From Podarcis raffonei (Eukaryota > Chordata > Lepidosauria > Squamata > Lacertidae): a stretch of DNA of 64,000 bases. Of the stretch, positions 1-9,182 are shown in pieces. The stretch covers positions 47,370,001-47,434,000 of the forward strand of contig NC_070614.1 in NCBI RefSeq assembly GCF_027172205.1, written 5' to 3'. The notes below the pieces were generated by a model. The model made no database searches and was not told where the DNA came from. It worked only from the letters and a program-made list of their open reading frames with translations. Each line of letters starts with the position of its first letter. Within the stretch, counting starts at the first letter, position 1. The position numbers and the translations under genes were made by a program.

Positions 1-494
1 GGGTGTACAAATATATTTTGGTTTAATTAAGTTGGTTTTGCCACTAACATAAAAATGGGGATTTTGGGGAAGGGATTTGGGGCCGACCTTAGTAAAAGAT
101 TGTTAAGAATAAGTGTTGATGTATTGAGATTGAGGTTTTTAAGTTAAAATGGGTTAATTAAATTGATGGGGTGAATTTTGGAAAAGTATTTTAAGAATAA
201 GTTTTGAAATATAAAGACTGAGGTTTATAAGTTAAAATTGATTAAGTAAAATGAATTAAAGGAAACAAGGTAAAGTGTGGGGACAAAAATTTGCTGAGCT
301 AAAAATTGGAATTGGAATACAAGAAGGGCAGGTGTGGGGAAGTCAAGGAAATTGGGTATGGAAAGTAAGTAATGTAAACTTTCTCAACTGTTGCTTTTTC
401 TTTTTCTTTTTTTTTCTTCTCTCTTTTTTCTTTTCTGTTTTTCTTTTATATTTTTTTTTTGAAAATTTCAATAAATATATTTTTTTAAAAAAGA
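1..494 (+). mobile_element. AT-rich LINE-like 3' tail
   Basis: This AT-rich stretch contains two diverged copies of a block of about 70 bp (near 107-170 and 190-255), then a pyrimidine-rich tract (about 395-450), an AATAAA-like signal and a short A-run near 484-490. The order looks like the 3' untranslated end of a 5'-truncated LINE. It ends where homology to the blocks at 12.29 kb and 52.69 kb begins, so it is an insertion or junction specific to this copy. No protein is recognisable and the family is not determined. Confidence 0.35.
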
Positions 495-499
495 GAGAG

Positions 500-645
500 A
501 GATCCCAGCAGACCTAAGGGGGGAAAAACCTGTTTCCTGCATTCACTTTAGTAAAGAGATCCCAGAGGGGGCAGTAGAGAACCATGAATTAGAAACCCAC
601 AAAGCAGACATAACCAAGTAAGATATTATGGAATAACTATGATAT
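500..645 (+). other. VH 3'-flank relic with decayed nonamer
   Basis: The block matches the sequence that follows the recombination signal of VH9, VH10, VH12 and the relic at 19.69 kb: a decayed nonamer (GGAAAAACC at about 521-530) followed by the conserved CCCAGAGGGGGCA motif. The V exon that once preceded it is absent here. The same block lies at 12.29 kb and 52.69 kb. Confidence 0.4.
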
Positions 646-652
646 AACTATT

Positions 653-1100
653 ATCTTAACTTTCATATTGTATCACAGTGTGGTATGCTGGCCTGACAGC
701 CATGGACAGAAAGTCTCTACAGAGGGTGGTGAATACAGCACATGGTATCAAAGGCTGTCCCTTGAGCCTGCTAGATGACATCACAAGGGATCGTTGCCTT
801 AGGAGAACAAAAAAAATTCTCAGGGATGACTCACACCCCTGCCAGCACCCCTTTAATCTTCTACACTCGGGCAGGAGATATAGAAGTATAATCAGTCGTA
901 CCAACAGGCTAAAAAATAGCTTCTATCCATGGGCTGTCAGGGTGTTGAACGGAAAATAACATAGCACAACTGACTTGCACAGTGGTGTGTTGTGTGATAA
1001 GCAAACAGAGTGCAATGAGATTGAGTGTTGTGGGGGGAGGCTTGGTTAGGCTGTATACAGGTTGTACATTGACAATAAAGGTATTATTATTATATTAACA
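653..1100 (+). mobile_element. Rex1-like LINE, 3' fragment
   Basis: The + strand encodes the C-terminal part of a non-LTR reverse transcriptase protein (MDRKSLQRVVNTAHGI and LLHSGRRYRSII are seen at 699-900) and ends in a short ATT-rich 3' tail. It is the same insertion as the longer copies at 12.82 and 53.22 kb, but about 500 bp of its 5' part is missing between two copies of CTTTCAT. The Rex1/Babar assignment is from protein style only. Confidence 0.6.
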
Positions 1101-1105
1101 ATACA

Positions 1106-1252
1106 CAGTGCTTTTTTTCTTGGGGGGGGGACGTATACCCCTAAACATTTTTTGAATCTAAGTTTGGCCTCATTGAGAGGCAGTATTTCAATATCAGTAG
1201 GAAAATGTGAGTACCCCTAAACATTATTTTTAGAAGAAGAAAAAAAGCACTG
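1106..1252. mobile_element. hAT-like MITE (CAGTGCTTTTTT ends)
   Basis: A non-coding element of 147 bp has terminal inverted repeats that begin CAGTGCTTTTTT and end AAAAAAGCACTG. It is flanked by ACAATACA on the left and ACAATACT on the right, a near-perfect 8-bp target duplication as made by hAT transposons. It sits just beyond the LINE 3' end and is present in all three copies of this block. Confidence 0.6.
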
Positions 1253-1811
1253 ACAATACTGAACAATAGTTCTAATGTAAGGTGGTTTTAATGGCAATAA
1301 ATGAATAAGTTTGTAAATACAATTTGAAATGATAATTCAATCACCAAAATGAGAAACAGCAGATAAAAATTCCGCAAAGGCACTTCCTTGTCATCTCCCA
1401 GATGTTCTCCAGCAGAAGCTTATTCAGTGTAACATGAGCCAAACTTCTCTCTGTTTTGAGGGGGGGGAGGTTGAGTTGGCTGGGGCTGATGGGAATTATA
1501 GTCCACAATGATCAGTGGGGACCAGGTTGACAGATGTTGATCTTAGGCTCTTGGAATATTATGTCCCAAGGCTGGATATTAAACTATCCTTAATGAGTGT
1601 CCTGGTTGAAAGCACCAGGAGTAGAGATTCTGCAAGCAGTTTCATTCGTAGCTAGAGTCCATTCAGTTTTACTTAAATACCTTGAGCCAACTTCCCCACT
1701 CTGTTCCTCGCCAAGCAAATCAGCAGCAATTCTTTGACAGCCTGAAGTCATACATATGACTATTGAGATTGGGTCGCTGAAGGCCTGTGCTGCTCTTTTA
1801 TTCCGACAGAT
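1253..1811. other. VH1 upstream spacer
   Basis: This stretch has no gene. It is unique-looking sequence shared with 13.94-14.50 kb and 54.34-54.90 kb, and it marks the three copies of the VH1/VH5/VH17 block. Confidence 0.6.
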
Positions 1812-1952
1812 ATGCAAATTCATAAGCAGCTTCCTGTTTGAACCTGCCATATACATTCCCTGCCCCTGTGATACGCACTCAAAAAACCACTGTGTGTCCC
1901 TGCCTTGGTTGTCACTTTCTTCTTAACCTCCCTCATTGTAAAGGAAGGAAAA

Positions 1953-2389
1953 ATGACACCTTGGTTTCCATGTGTTTTCCTTTTAGTAATATTCAAAGGT
2001 ATTTATTCTTCTTTCATATAGGACAACTGTTATATTATCGTGGATAATGAACCCAGAGTTTAATTCTAGGTTTTTCTTTTAGGTGTCCAGTCACAAATCC
2101 AGCTCAGAGAATCAGGAGGGGGCATCAAAAGGCCTGGAGACACCCTCCGCCTCTCCTGCCAAGCCTCTGGGTTCACCTTCAGCAGCTATGCAATGAACTG
2201 GGTGAGACAAGCTCCTGGAAAGGGCCTGGAATGGGTGGCCTTTATACATACATCTTCAACTCCCATTTACTACTCAGATTCTGTCAAAGGAAGATTCACC
2301 ATTTCCCGGGATGATTCAAGCAGCCAGCTGTCTTTGCAAATGAACGACTTGAAACCAGAGGACACTGCTGTTTATTACTGTGCAAGGCG
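1953..2389 (+). CDS. IGHV: VH1, immunoglobulin heavy-chain variable segment
   Basis: The segment encodes the V domain of an Ig heavy chain after V(D)J joining in B cells. The leader exon is 1953-1998 (hydrophobic, CVFLLVIF core), the intron 1999-2082 is GT-AG, and the V exon 2083-2389 is open. FR1 Cys, the FR2 motif [14 protein letters not shown] and the FR3 end DTAVYYCAR are present. The octamer ATGCAAAT lies at 1812-1819. The recombination signal is heptamer CACAATG 2390-2396, spacer 23, nonamer ACAAAAACC 2420-2428. The exon and upstream DNA match VH5 and VH17, but the DNA from the spacer onward matches VH2, VH9 and VH10, so the locus looks recombined at its signal. It appears functional. 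Confidence 0.93.
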
Positions 2390-2428
2390 CACAATGAGAG
2401 GCTTCCCATTAGACCTTAGACAAAAACC
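2390..2428 (+). promoter_or_regulatory. VH1 23-RSS, chimeric
   Basis: The heptamer CACAATG and nonamer ACAAAAACC are separated by 23 bp. The spacer continues GGCTTCCCATTAG as in VH2 and VH12, whereas the sister genes VH5 and VH17 have GGAAGTAAATCT at the same place. Confidence 0.85.
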
Positions 2429-4005
2429 CTTTATTGCATTTCTTTAGTGAGGATACGGGGGGGGGGGGGACAAAGCACCAAAAACCAGAAACTCGCAGAG
2501 CAGACAAAAAAAGGAAACAACAATAGCTATTACTAAAGGGAACATCTGTTCTTCTTTGTTCTATCTCTAGCCTGTTGGGAGTTGTCCCATGATCATCTTG
2601 TTCCAACCCAGTAGGCCCATTCAAAACACATTCATCCTGTCCATTCCTTTCTTTCTCACATAGGGCTTCATTATTCCCTCAAGATTTCTGTTCTTTCCAA
2701 AATTCTGATTACAGTGGAAGATATTCAGGAGCAGCTTCTGCCACCACCATGTTGTGGTCCTCCTGGACTGGGAATAAAGTAATCAGGAAATACCAAGCTC
2801 ATTTCTTGAGACTCAGAGAATCTGATGTTCTGGCCTAGATAATTAAAACAACAGCAGCCTCCCTGCCTGCCTCACCTGCAATAAAAGCTGGTGTTAGTGA
2901 GTGGGGCTTCCACAAAGGCAGAGTCCCAAGGGCAGGAGCCTTGGGATGAAGACTTTGGGCTTGACTAGCAAGGCCAGTCAACAAGTGAAGAACCATCAAC
3001 ACCTCCAAAATGCTAGCACCAATTTGTCTCTTCTTAAAACTTTCTTCTTTCTGCTTCTTAGCTGGCACCATTGAAAGGCTGGGGTTGATGAGCATTATCA
3101 TTCCCAATTGTGGGGATGATTACGCAGGCAGGAGAGGATATATTATTTAATGATATCCTTCCTAACTTGGGCTAGCACGTTCCATATCCTAGTAGAGTTC
3201 CAAACATTCCCCTTTTTAAATTATGCAGCGATGTTGCTGAATCATCTGAGTCCTACTTTTATAGATTCCTTCCGGATAAATCCCTTCTAATCCCTCTTCA
3301 AAAGAATAAACACAAGAATGTGATTAACATTAATATAAAAGTAGTTTACACACAGATTCATTCAGGTTCACAGACATATCCCTGAAGGCAGACTTAGGTT
3401 ACATAACAACTAGAACTATGCCATAAAGAGGTTAGTCCCAAGTGACTGCGACTAAGCAGTTACTTCTCCAAACACAGCAACATAAAAAATGGAGAACACA
3501 CATTGATCAGAACATGGAGGCTGTGTGCTCCTCCATGCTAGTACAACAGACCACACCCTCTTCAAGTCACATGTAGTGGAAGTCAGTCCCAGCTCAGGAG
3601 GAAATAGGAAGTCTTCTACTGAGTGGTGCAAAACATTCCCCAACATGCCCACTTTATGAATTTTGAACTTGGCTGCAGTTTTACATCCCACACCAATGAC
3701 CAGTGGGGACCAGGTTGATGAATGCTGATCTAAGTCTACATTTTGCAACATTATGCCCAAGGCAGGTATTTTAATTATCCATCATGGGCATTGACTTTCA
3801 ATCCATTCTTTGGTTCAAAGCACCAAGAGTGGATATTCTGCTACCAATTTCCTTCTGAGCTTGATTCAGTTCAATTTTAACTTCAGTATCTTGAGACAAC
3901 TGCCCTGTTCCTCACCATGGGTGTTGCCAGAAAGTTTTGACTGTCCATGGTCACATGTATGCCTATGAGATGGGGTTGTCGGGCTGCTCTGTTATCCTCA
4001 CAGAT
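2429..4005. other. VH 3'-flank repeat and spacer
   Basis: This has no gene. About 2429-2830 is the 3'-flank unit that also follows VH2, VH9, VH10 and VH13 (CCAGAGGGGGCA, a CCATGATCATCTTGTTCC motif and an AATAAAG near the end). About 2846-3110 matches 28.38-28.60 kb and about 3640-3930 matches 29.28-29.54 kb, so the VH1-VH2 spacer is a paralogue of the VH9-VH10 spacer. Confidence 0.6.
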
Positions 4006-4148
4006 ATGCAAATACTTAAACAGCTTCCTGTTAAAATCTGGCATATATTATTCCTGAGCAAACAAAAACCCAAGTACACAACCTCTGTGTGTCACTGCCT
4101 GGGTTGCTATTTTCTACTTGCTCACTGTCCCATTAAAAATAAGTGGAA

Positions 4149-4583
4149 ATGACATCTTGGCTTCACTGTGTTTTACTTTTAGTGTTATTTGAAGGTAATC
4201 CTTCTTTCAGATAAAGACGGCTGTTACATTGGAATTGTAAATGAACCTGCAGTCTAACCATAAGTCTATCTTTCAGGTGTACAGTCAGAAATCCAGCTCA
4301 CAGAATCAGGAGGAGATATTAAAACGCCTGGAGGGTCTCTCCGCCTCTCCTGCAGAGCCTCTGGGTTCACCTTCAGCAGCTATTACATGCACTGGGTGAG
4401 ACAAGCACCAGGAAAAGGCTTGGAATGGGTGGCACAAATATCTGGTGCTTCAGCTGACATTCGCTACTTGGATAAAGTGAAGGGGCGCTTCACCATTTCC
4501 AGGGACAATTCAAACAGCCTGCTCTATCTGCAAATGAACAACCTGGCAGCAGAAGACACAGCGGTGTATTACTGTGCAAGAGA
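4149..4583 (+). CDS. IGHV: VH2, immunoglobulin heavy-chain variable segment
   Basis: This is a heavy-chain V segment. Leader exon 4149-4194 (CVLLLVLF core), intron 4195-4276, V exon 4277-4583, all open. FR1 carries [19 protein letters not shown]2 [14 protein letters not shown], and FR3 ends [15 protein letters not shown]2 reads [15 protein letters not shown]. The octamer is at 4006-4013. The recombination signal is CACAGTG 4584-4590, spacer 23, ACAAAAACC 4614-4622, all consensus. Closest relative in the window is VH10. It looks functional. Confidence 0.93.
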
Positions 4584-4622
4584 CACAGTGAGAGGCTTCC
4601 TATTAGACCTTAGACAAAAACC

Positions 4623-4994
4623 CTTCATTGCATTTCTTAAGTGAGGATTCCAGAGGGGGCATCAAAGCCCCACAAACCAGAATCTATCAGGACAGAGCAG
4701 ACAAAACAAGGGAACAACATTAGCTGTTACTACAGGGAACATCTGTTCTTCTTTGGCCCACCTCTAGCCTGTTGGGAGTTGTCCCATGATCATCTTGTTC
4801 CAACCCAGTAAGCCCGTTCAAAGCAAATTCATCCTGCACATTCCTTTCTTTCTCTCCCAGGCCTTTATACTTCCCTTCAAGATTTCTGTTCTTTCACGAA
4901 TTCTGATTACAGTGGGAGATATTCAGGAGCAGCTTCTGCCACCAGCATGTTGTGGTCCTCCTGGACTGGGAATAAAGTAATCTGGAAATGCTAT
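4623..4994. other. VH 3'-flank repeat unit
   Basis: This is the conserved block downstream of the VH2 signal, shared with VH1, VH9, VH10 and VH13 flanks. It ends in an AATAAAG and joins directly to a truncated FR3 relic. It has no gene. Confidence 0.55.
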
Positions 4995-4996
4995 CC

Positions 4997-5083
4997 TCAG
5001 TCTTAAACCTGAGGACACAGCCGTGCATTACTGGGCAAGAGAGACATAGTGAAAGGAACTGAATGTAGGCTCAGACAAAAACT
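4997..5083 (+). pseudogene. VH relic: FR3 end plus decayed RSS
   Basis: Only the last part of a V exon remains (LKPEDTAV, with the invariant Cys codon changed to a Trp codon, at 4997-5044). It is followed by heptamer CATAGTG 5045-5051, a 23-bp spacer and nonamer ACAAAAACT 5075-5083. The same relic occurs at 45.0 kb, where a MITE splits it. It cannot encode a V domain. Confidence 0.75.
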
Positions 5084-5303
5084 TTCATCTGAAGTCTTAT
5101 AAGCATTTCTTTCCTGTTTGTGAGGAATAAACTGGATAGTTCAAGCAAAAATCTGAATAGGCAATTGCCACCTTTTCCTAACTTTCAATTTGAATTGCGC
5201 TGGGGAGGGGAAGACTTGATATTTTTTAATTTAAAAAAATTTAAAGACTTGATCTTTTAAAATTAATTTTGTATGTCCACATCCAATCTTGCCACAGTGA
5301 TAG

Positions 5304-5342
5304 CACAGTGAGAAACGGCAATTGGGACTGTGAACAAAAAAA
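5304..5342 (+). promoter_or_regulatory. Orphan 23-RSS without a V exon
   Basis: A heptamer CACAGTG (5304-5310), a 23-bp spacer and an A-rich nonamer ACAAAAAAA (5334-5342) are present. The spacer resembles that of the clan II-like VH3 and VH15 (GGCAATTGGGAC). Upstream there is no recognisable V coding sequence. It is missing from the paralogous place near 45.52 kb. Confidence 0.65.
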
Positions 5343-5373
5343 AGAAACTCAGCACACACAAACACAATATATT

Positions 5374-5975
5374 TGTCAACCATAGGATAAGGTTAACTAG
5401 ACTCCCTCTCCACTTATTCCTGATGCAGATCTTTATTCCTCACTTGTTCCCAGTGCAGATCTTTATCTCCTCCACCAGTTCTGGGTAAAACAGTTTAAGG
5501 GGGATGTTGCTAAGAGAGAATGTGTGCACAGGAAGGTGACCAAAATGATAACATGTTGTAAAGGGAATTGGGGGTTGCTTGTGCGTAAAGGGTGCTGCAG
5601 CTCTAGGCAACGTTGCCTGGCTAAACCTTTCCCTGGCTGGACAGCCCTTTCTCCATGGCTGTGTCAGTCGCTGGCAGAATCCGTTTTCTGAACTTCTTCC
5701 AACATAAAAACTCTTTGACCCCAAGTCACCTCCTAGCCTCTCTGCGCGGAAGTCTCCTGCGCAGAGTGGGCGTGCCCAACGGAGGTCCTGGGCTCTCCCC
5801 GCTGCTCTCTGTGGAAGAGTCTTGGAGCCCTCTCTCTGCAGTCTCCCCTTGCTTCCTGGTGTCCCTCCTATTTCCTTCCTCAAAGGAAGTTTGCTCTCTC
5901 TCCCTGCTGGTCCCTTCTCCTGCATCGTTAGGGAGCCTTACCTCCACTCTAGGCTCCGATGGCAGTTCCCTGACA
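5374..5975 (-). mobile_element. Candidate solo LTR, Gypsy-like, old
   Basis: Read on the minus strand, the block starts TGTCAGGGAAC and ends GTTGACA, giving short inverted ends, and carries two AATAAAGATCT polyadenylation-type motifs near its end. The opening resembles that of the Gypsy LTR at 36.05 kb. No clear target duplication is seen, so this is a fossil solo LTR at best. The interval is absent at the paralogous position near 45.52 kb. An open frame in it is taken as chance. Confidence 0.4.
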
Positions 5976-5997
5976 CATGTGTCCGCTTCTAATATTG

Positions 5998-6075
5998 CCA
6001 CTTTCTAAAATTTATTGATTGGTTGTGTTTTTCTTTTTGTAAATCTATCAAAGAATAAAATAAAATAAAATAAAA
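5998..6075 (+). repeat. Retroposon-like 3' tail, A-rich
   Basis: A short block (ATTGGTTGTGTTTTTC, then an AATAAAATAAAA run) is shared with 45.52-45.60 kb. It looks like the A-rich 3' tail of a retroposon. Nothing else of the element is recognised. Confidence 0.4.
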
Positions 6076-6560
6076 AATGATTAAGAGGCTTTCTCAGGAC
6101 AGTGGAGGGTGGGTCTTCTGTGTGGTGGCACTCTCTGTTCTTCTGTCAGGAAATGCACTGCATAGGGGAGAAGAAAAAGTCGGTCAAGGAGGGTCAGTTG
6201 TAGGGTTGGGGAGTGATGAATGTCCTTATTTTCATCTGAGGGAATTTTGGAGGTTATGCAATCACATTCTCTGGGCTTTCAGGAGCTTCACCCTCTCTCT
6301 CTATTTATGCAGTCCCAGCAGGGAGGATAAAGAGGAGGGATTTGGAGCCACCCCCTCTTTCTGATGAGTCAAGTTTGTGGGACAGAAATGCCTGAACAAA
6401 TGCCCAGAGCAGTGATGTACCAAAGAGCAAGTGCTGGGGAGGGGAAACCATCTCTCTGTCCAGGCATTCTCAATGACAAATAAGGAAGACCTGGAAAAGC
6501 CTGCACCATTCTGCTTGTAAGAGCCACTTTATTTTCCATCTGTCATTGGAGGAGGGGCTC

Positions 6561-6568
6561 ATGCAAAT
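6561..6568 (+). promoter_or_regulatory. Orphan VH octamer promoter
   Basis: A perfect ATGCAAAT octamer lies in the same context as the VH14 promoter at 46.07 kb (CATTGGAGGAGGGGCTCATGC). About 20 bp later the homology to the VH14 unit stops and resumes at sequence that lies beyond VH14, so the V gene that this promoter served has been deleted here. Confidence 0.75.
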
Positions 6569-7294
6569 ATGGGGCCGAAGCTGGTCAAAATCTCACAGTA
6601 CCAAGGTGATGCCTCACTACTGATCAAGCAGAGCTTTCCGCCCTCATTCTCCATGTCCAGTGAAAGGTTCATTTAAGAGCAGGTGTAAAAAAGCTCCAGC
6701 TGAGACTCAGGAGAACCATTGTCTGTCACAATCCAGTGGGTCTACTCTTAGTATTTCTAACATTATATGCAATGCCATAAGTTTATTGCATACTTACATC
6801 TTTATGTAAGGGGAAACAATGGCCTATCACTTCCGCCGACACTCCTTGTCTCTGCCCCCAGGTCTGGACTGATCCTGGAGTGGAGGCTGCAGCCAGGTGT
6901 GAGGAAACTGCTCCCTCTCACGTTGCAGCACAGCCAAGGAGAGGGGTGGCGAAGCTGCTGTCTATTTTCCTCCACTTTACCCCTGGGTCAATGCACACAT
7001 GCTCTGGGGCATGCTGCCATCACTCATTGACCCAGGGGTGAAGTCAAGGGAAGTAATACTTAAACTGGGTGGCCCCGGCCCTCTCAGTCATGGGGCAAAG
7101 CAGTGTGCTTGGTCGCAAATATGTATTTTGTGAAATATTGAAAATTTGTTATTTCTTCCACAGAACTAAATACAAGCCTTCATCACTGACCATTCCCTTC
7201 TTGTGCAGCTCACAGGGTAAGTAGTTCTAAGTAGAAACTACTTAGGGGAGGGGGAAGCATTTTTCTTGATTCTGTGAGGGTCCCATACATAACA

Positions 7295-7322
7295 ATGTAT
7301 GTATGTATGTATGTATGTATGT
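7295..7322. repeat. (GTAT)n microsatellite
   Basis: Seven tandem copies of the GTAT unit. They are not present in the paralogous copy near 47.83 kb. Confidence 0.9.
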
Positions 7323-7346
7323 TAAGTATGTTCCATATATAATCAT

Positions 7347-7431
7347 AGCTGTCAACTTTCCCCTTTTTTTTAAGGGAAATTCCCTTATTCCGAATAGGAT
7401 TCCTTGCAAGGAAAGGGAAAAGTTGACAGCA
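7347..7431. mobile_element. Foldback MITE (GCTGTCAAC ends)
   Basis: A palindromic element of about 85 bp begins AGCTGTCAACTTT and ends AAAGTTGACAGC, with the two arms pairing through AAGGGAAATTCCCTT in the interior. A second copy in the opposite orientation lies at 33437-33525. No coding capacity. Confidence 0.6.
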
Positions 7432-7904
7432 ATGTATATAATAATAATGGCAGAGAAATGAACAACAATGAAAAACACGTATGATGAGAAAGGTTCATAT
7501 GGCCAATGCCTCATGGTTTACATGCTCTTCAAACCATCTTTGTAGACAAGGAATAAATCCAACTTGATAAATCCACTGCCCTTGGCATATGGGCAGAAGC
7601 ACTGCTGAGACGTTTGAAGGTCATACATGCAGATCAGACCATGATGGCTCAAGCACAAGCAAGAGGATTGAGATCCCTGTCTGAACTTCCTGGGGTGGCT
7701 CCAACTTCATGTCTTGCATTGAAGAAAGGGCTGAGCTGAGCTATGCAAGCGTGGATGAAGCCTCCACCCCCCAAGCCGGCATGCAGATTCCAAGAGGAGA
7801 TGGAGAAGAAGATTCCTCTGTCCCCATCCCTGTCCTCCTTCCCCTGGTGAATAATTGGTTTCTTTTCTCTGCATGGCCAATGATCAAGCATGACATGACA
7901 CTGC

Positions 7905-7990
7905 AGAGAATGTGTGGTGTAGTGGTTTGAATGATGGACTAGGTCTAGGAGACCAGAGTTCCAATCAGCCATGAAGGTCATTGGGGTTTA
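7905..7990 (+). mobile_element. tRNA-derived SINE fragment
   Basis: GTGTGGTGTAGTGGTTTGAA looks like a tRNA A box region and GAGTTCCAATC like a B box, followed by CAGCCATGAAGGTCA, which is the usual continuation of a common squamate tRNA-SINE. It is truncated and shared with about 48.30-48.38 kb. Confidence 0.5.
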
Positions 7991-8668
7991 AGCAGCACTG
8001 AGGCAGCTTTCCTGCCACTTCCATTAGGTGCCACATAAGGCAGATGACTCACCCCAAGTCATTGGTGGGCTGGCTCTTTGGACCAGAAAACTTCTGCAGA
8101 GAAGGGTTTAGGCAGTCTGAGAGGGATCTCATGTTCCTGTGAAAGTTATGAGTGTGTTCATCTTTACCAGCTGAAACACAGGCTGGATAGAAGAGCCTTA
8201 TCCTTCAATTCATTCAGAGTGGACCTTTGACTGAGATCCTTCTAAGTGATCTCATAACGCTCCTTCTTTGGTCAAACCTTGATACTGAATTAGCTGGACA
8301 GTTGACATTAAAAGAACTGTAGCTAAGAAAATGGTTCAGAAAGCAAGGCAGATATCCAAAGCATGATTTCTTGAAAATTATGTACTTCAAAATCTATAAT
8401 ACTGATTTTACAGTAAACATGTTTGTTAACATATTGGAAACACACCTGAGGGAAAAGCAGGCCAGCCCTGACCTCAGCCCAGTTTCTCACAGTCTCTTTA
8501 TATAGCATATCTTGCTAAGGAAGGGCACATGCAAATCACTCAAGCAGGCTGGAGGTGGTCTTGAGGAACTCTCAGCAAAAGAGGTCCCCTCAGTATAAAT
8601 TACTGACTTTCTCCCATGTCCAAATCCTCCTTTTTCCCGCCTCACTAGGACACTTCTTTGTTAAAACC

Positions 8669-9143
8669 ATGAAGTTCCCGCTGTTCTTGTTTTCTTTGGT
8701 GGCCTTTCAAAAATGTAATTGTATATTCTAGGGGAAGTTCAAAAATACAGGTTGATTTCATGCAGTGATTAGATGATGTTCATTAAATGATGCTCAATTC
8801 AATTCATTATATTTCTCTTTTTTCAAGGGGTCCTTTCCGATGTTCAGCTTGTTTCTTCTGGGCCAAGAACAGTGAGACCTGGAGAGAACCTCCATTTGCT
8901 CTGTAAAGTTACTGGTGTCTCTATCACTGATTCAAGTTCTGTTTGGAACTGGATCCGTCAGCCTGCTGGCAAAGGTCTAGAGTGGGTTGCAAGAATATAC
9001 CCCCATGATGGGAGAAAATGGTTTGCTGCTTCTCTTCAGAGCCGTGTAACAATTTCTTCAGACAACTCCAAGAACCAGTTCTCCCTCCAACTGAACTCCC
9101 TGACAGCTGCAGACTCAGCCGTGTATTTCTGTGCTCGAGACAG
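8669..9143 (+). CDS. IGHV: VH3, clan II-like heavy-chain variable segment
   Basis: The leader exon is 8669-8714 ([13 protein letters not shown]), the intron 8715-8827 and the V exon 8828-9143. The exon is open, with [23 protein letters not shown] and an FR3 of [16 protein letters not shown] type ending [10 protein letters not shown]. This is the clan II (human VH4-like) style. The octamer is at 8529-8536 and a TATAAAT at 8594-8600. The recombination signal is CACAGTG 9144-9150, spacer 23, ACAAAAAGA 9174-9182. The duplicate is VH15, with only a few differences. It looks functional. Confidence 0.93.
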
Positions 9144-9182
9144 CACAGTGACACATGGCAATTGGGACACTGAACAAAAAGA

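Larger units (their letters stand above)
6600..8528. other. VH3 upstream spacer with small repeats
   Basis: This has no gene. It matches 47.13-48.92 kb. It holds a (GTAT)n tract at 7295-7322 (absent from the other copy), a foldback MITE at 7347-7431 (also absent there) and a tRNA-SINE fragment at about 7905-7990. Confidence 0.6.

Noticed and set aside
4700-4980. GATATTCAGGAGCAGCTTCTG as a V exon start in the 3'-flank repeat
   Set aside because: It resembles a V start for only about 20 bp and has no Cys/Trp framework after it; treated as part of the flank unit.
5440-5925. 161-codon minus-strand frame
   Set aside because: No domain, lies in an LTR-like block absent from the paralogue; chance frame.
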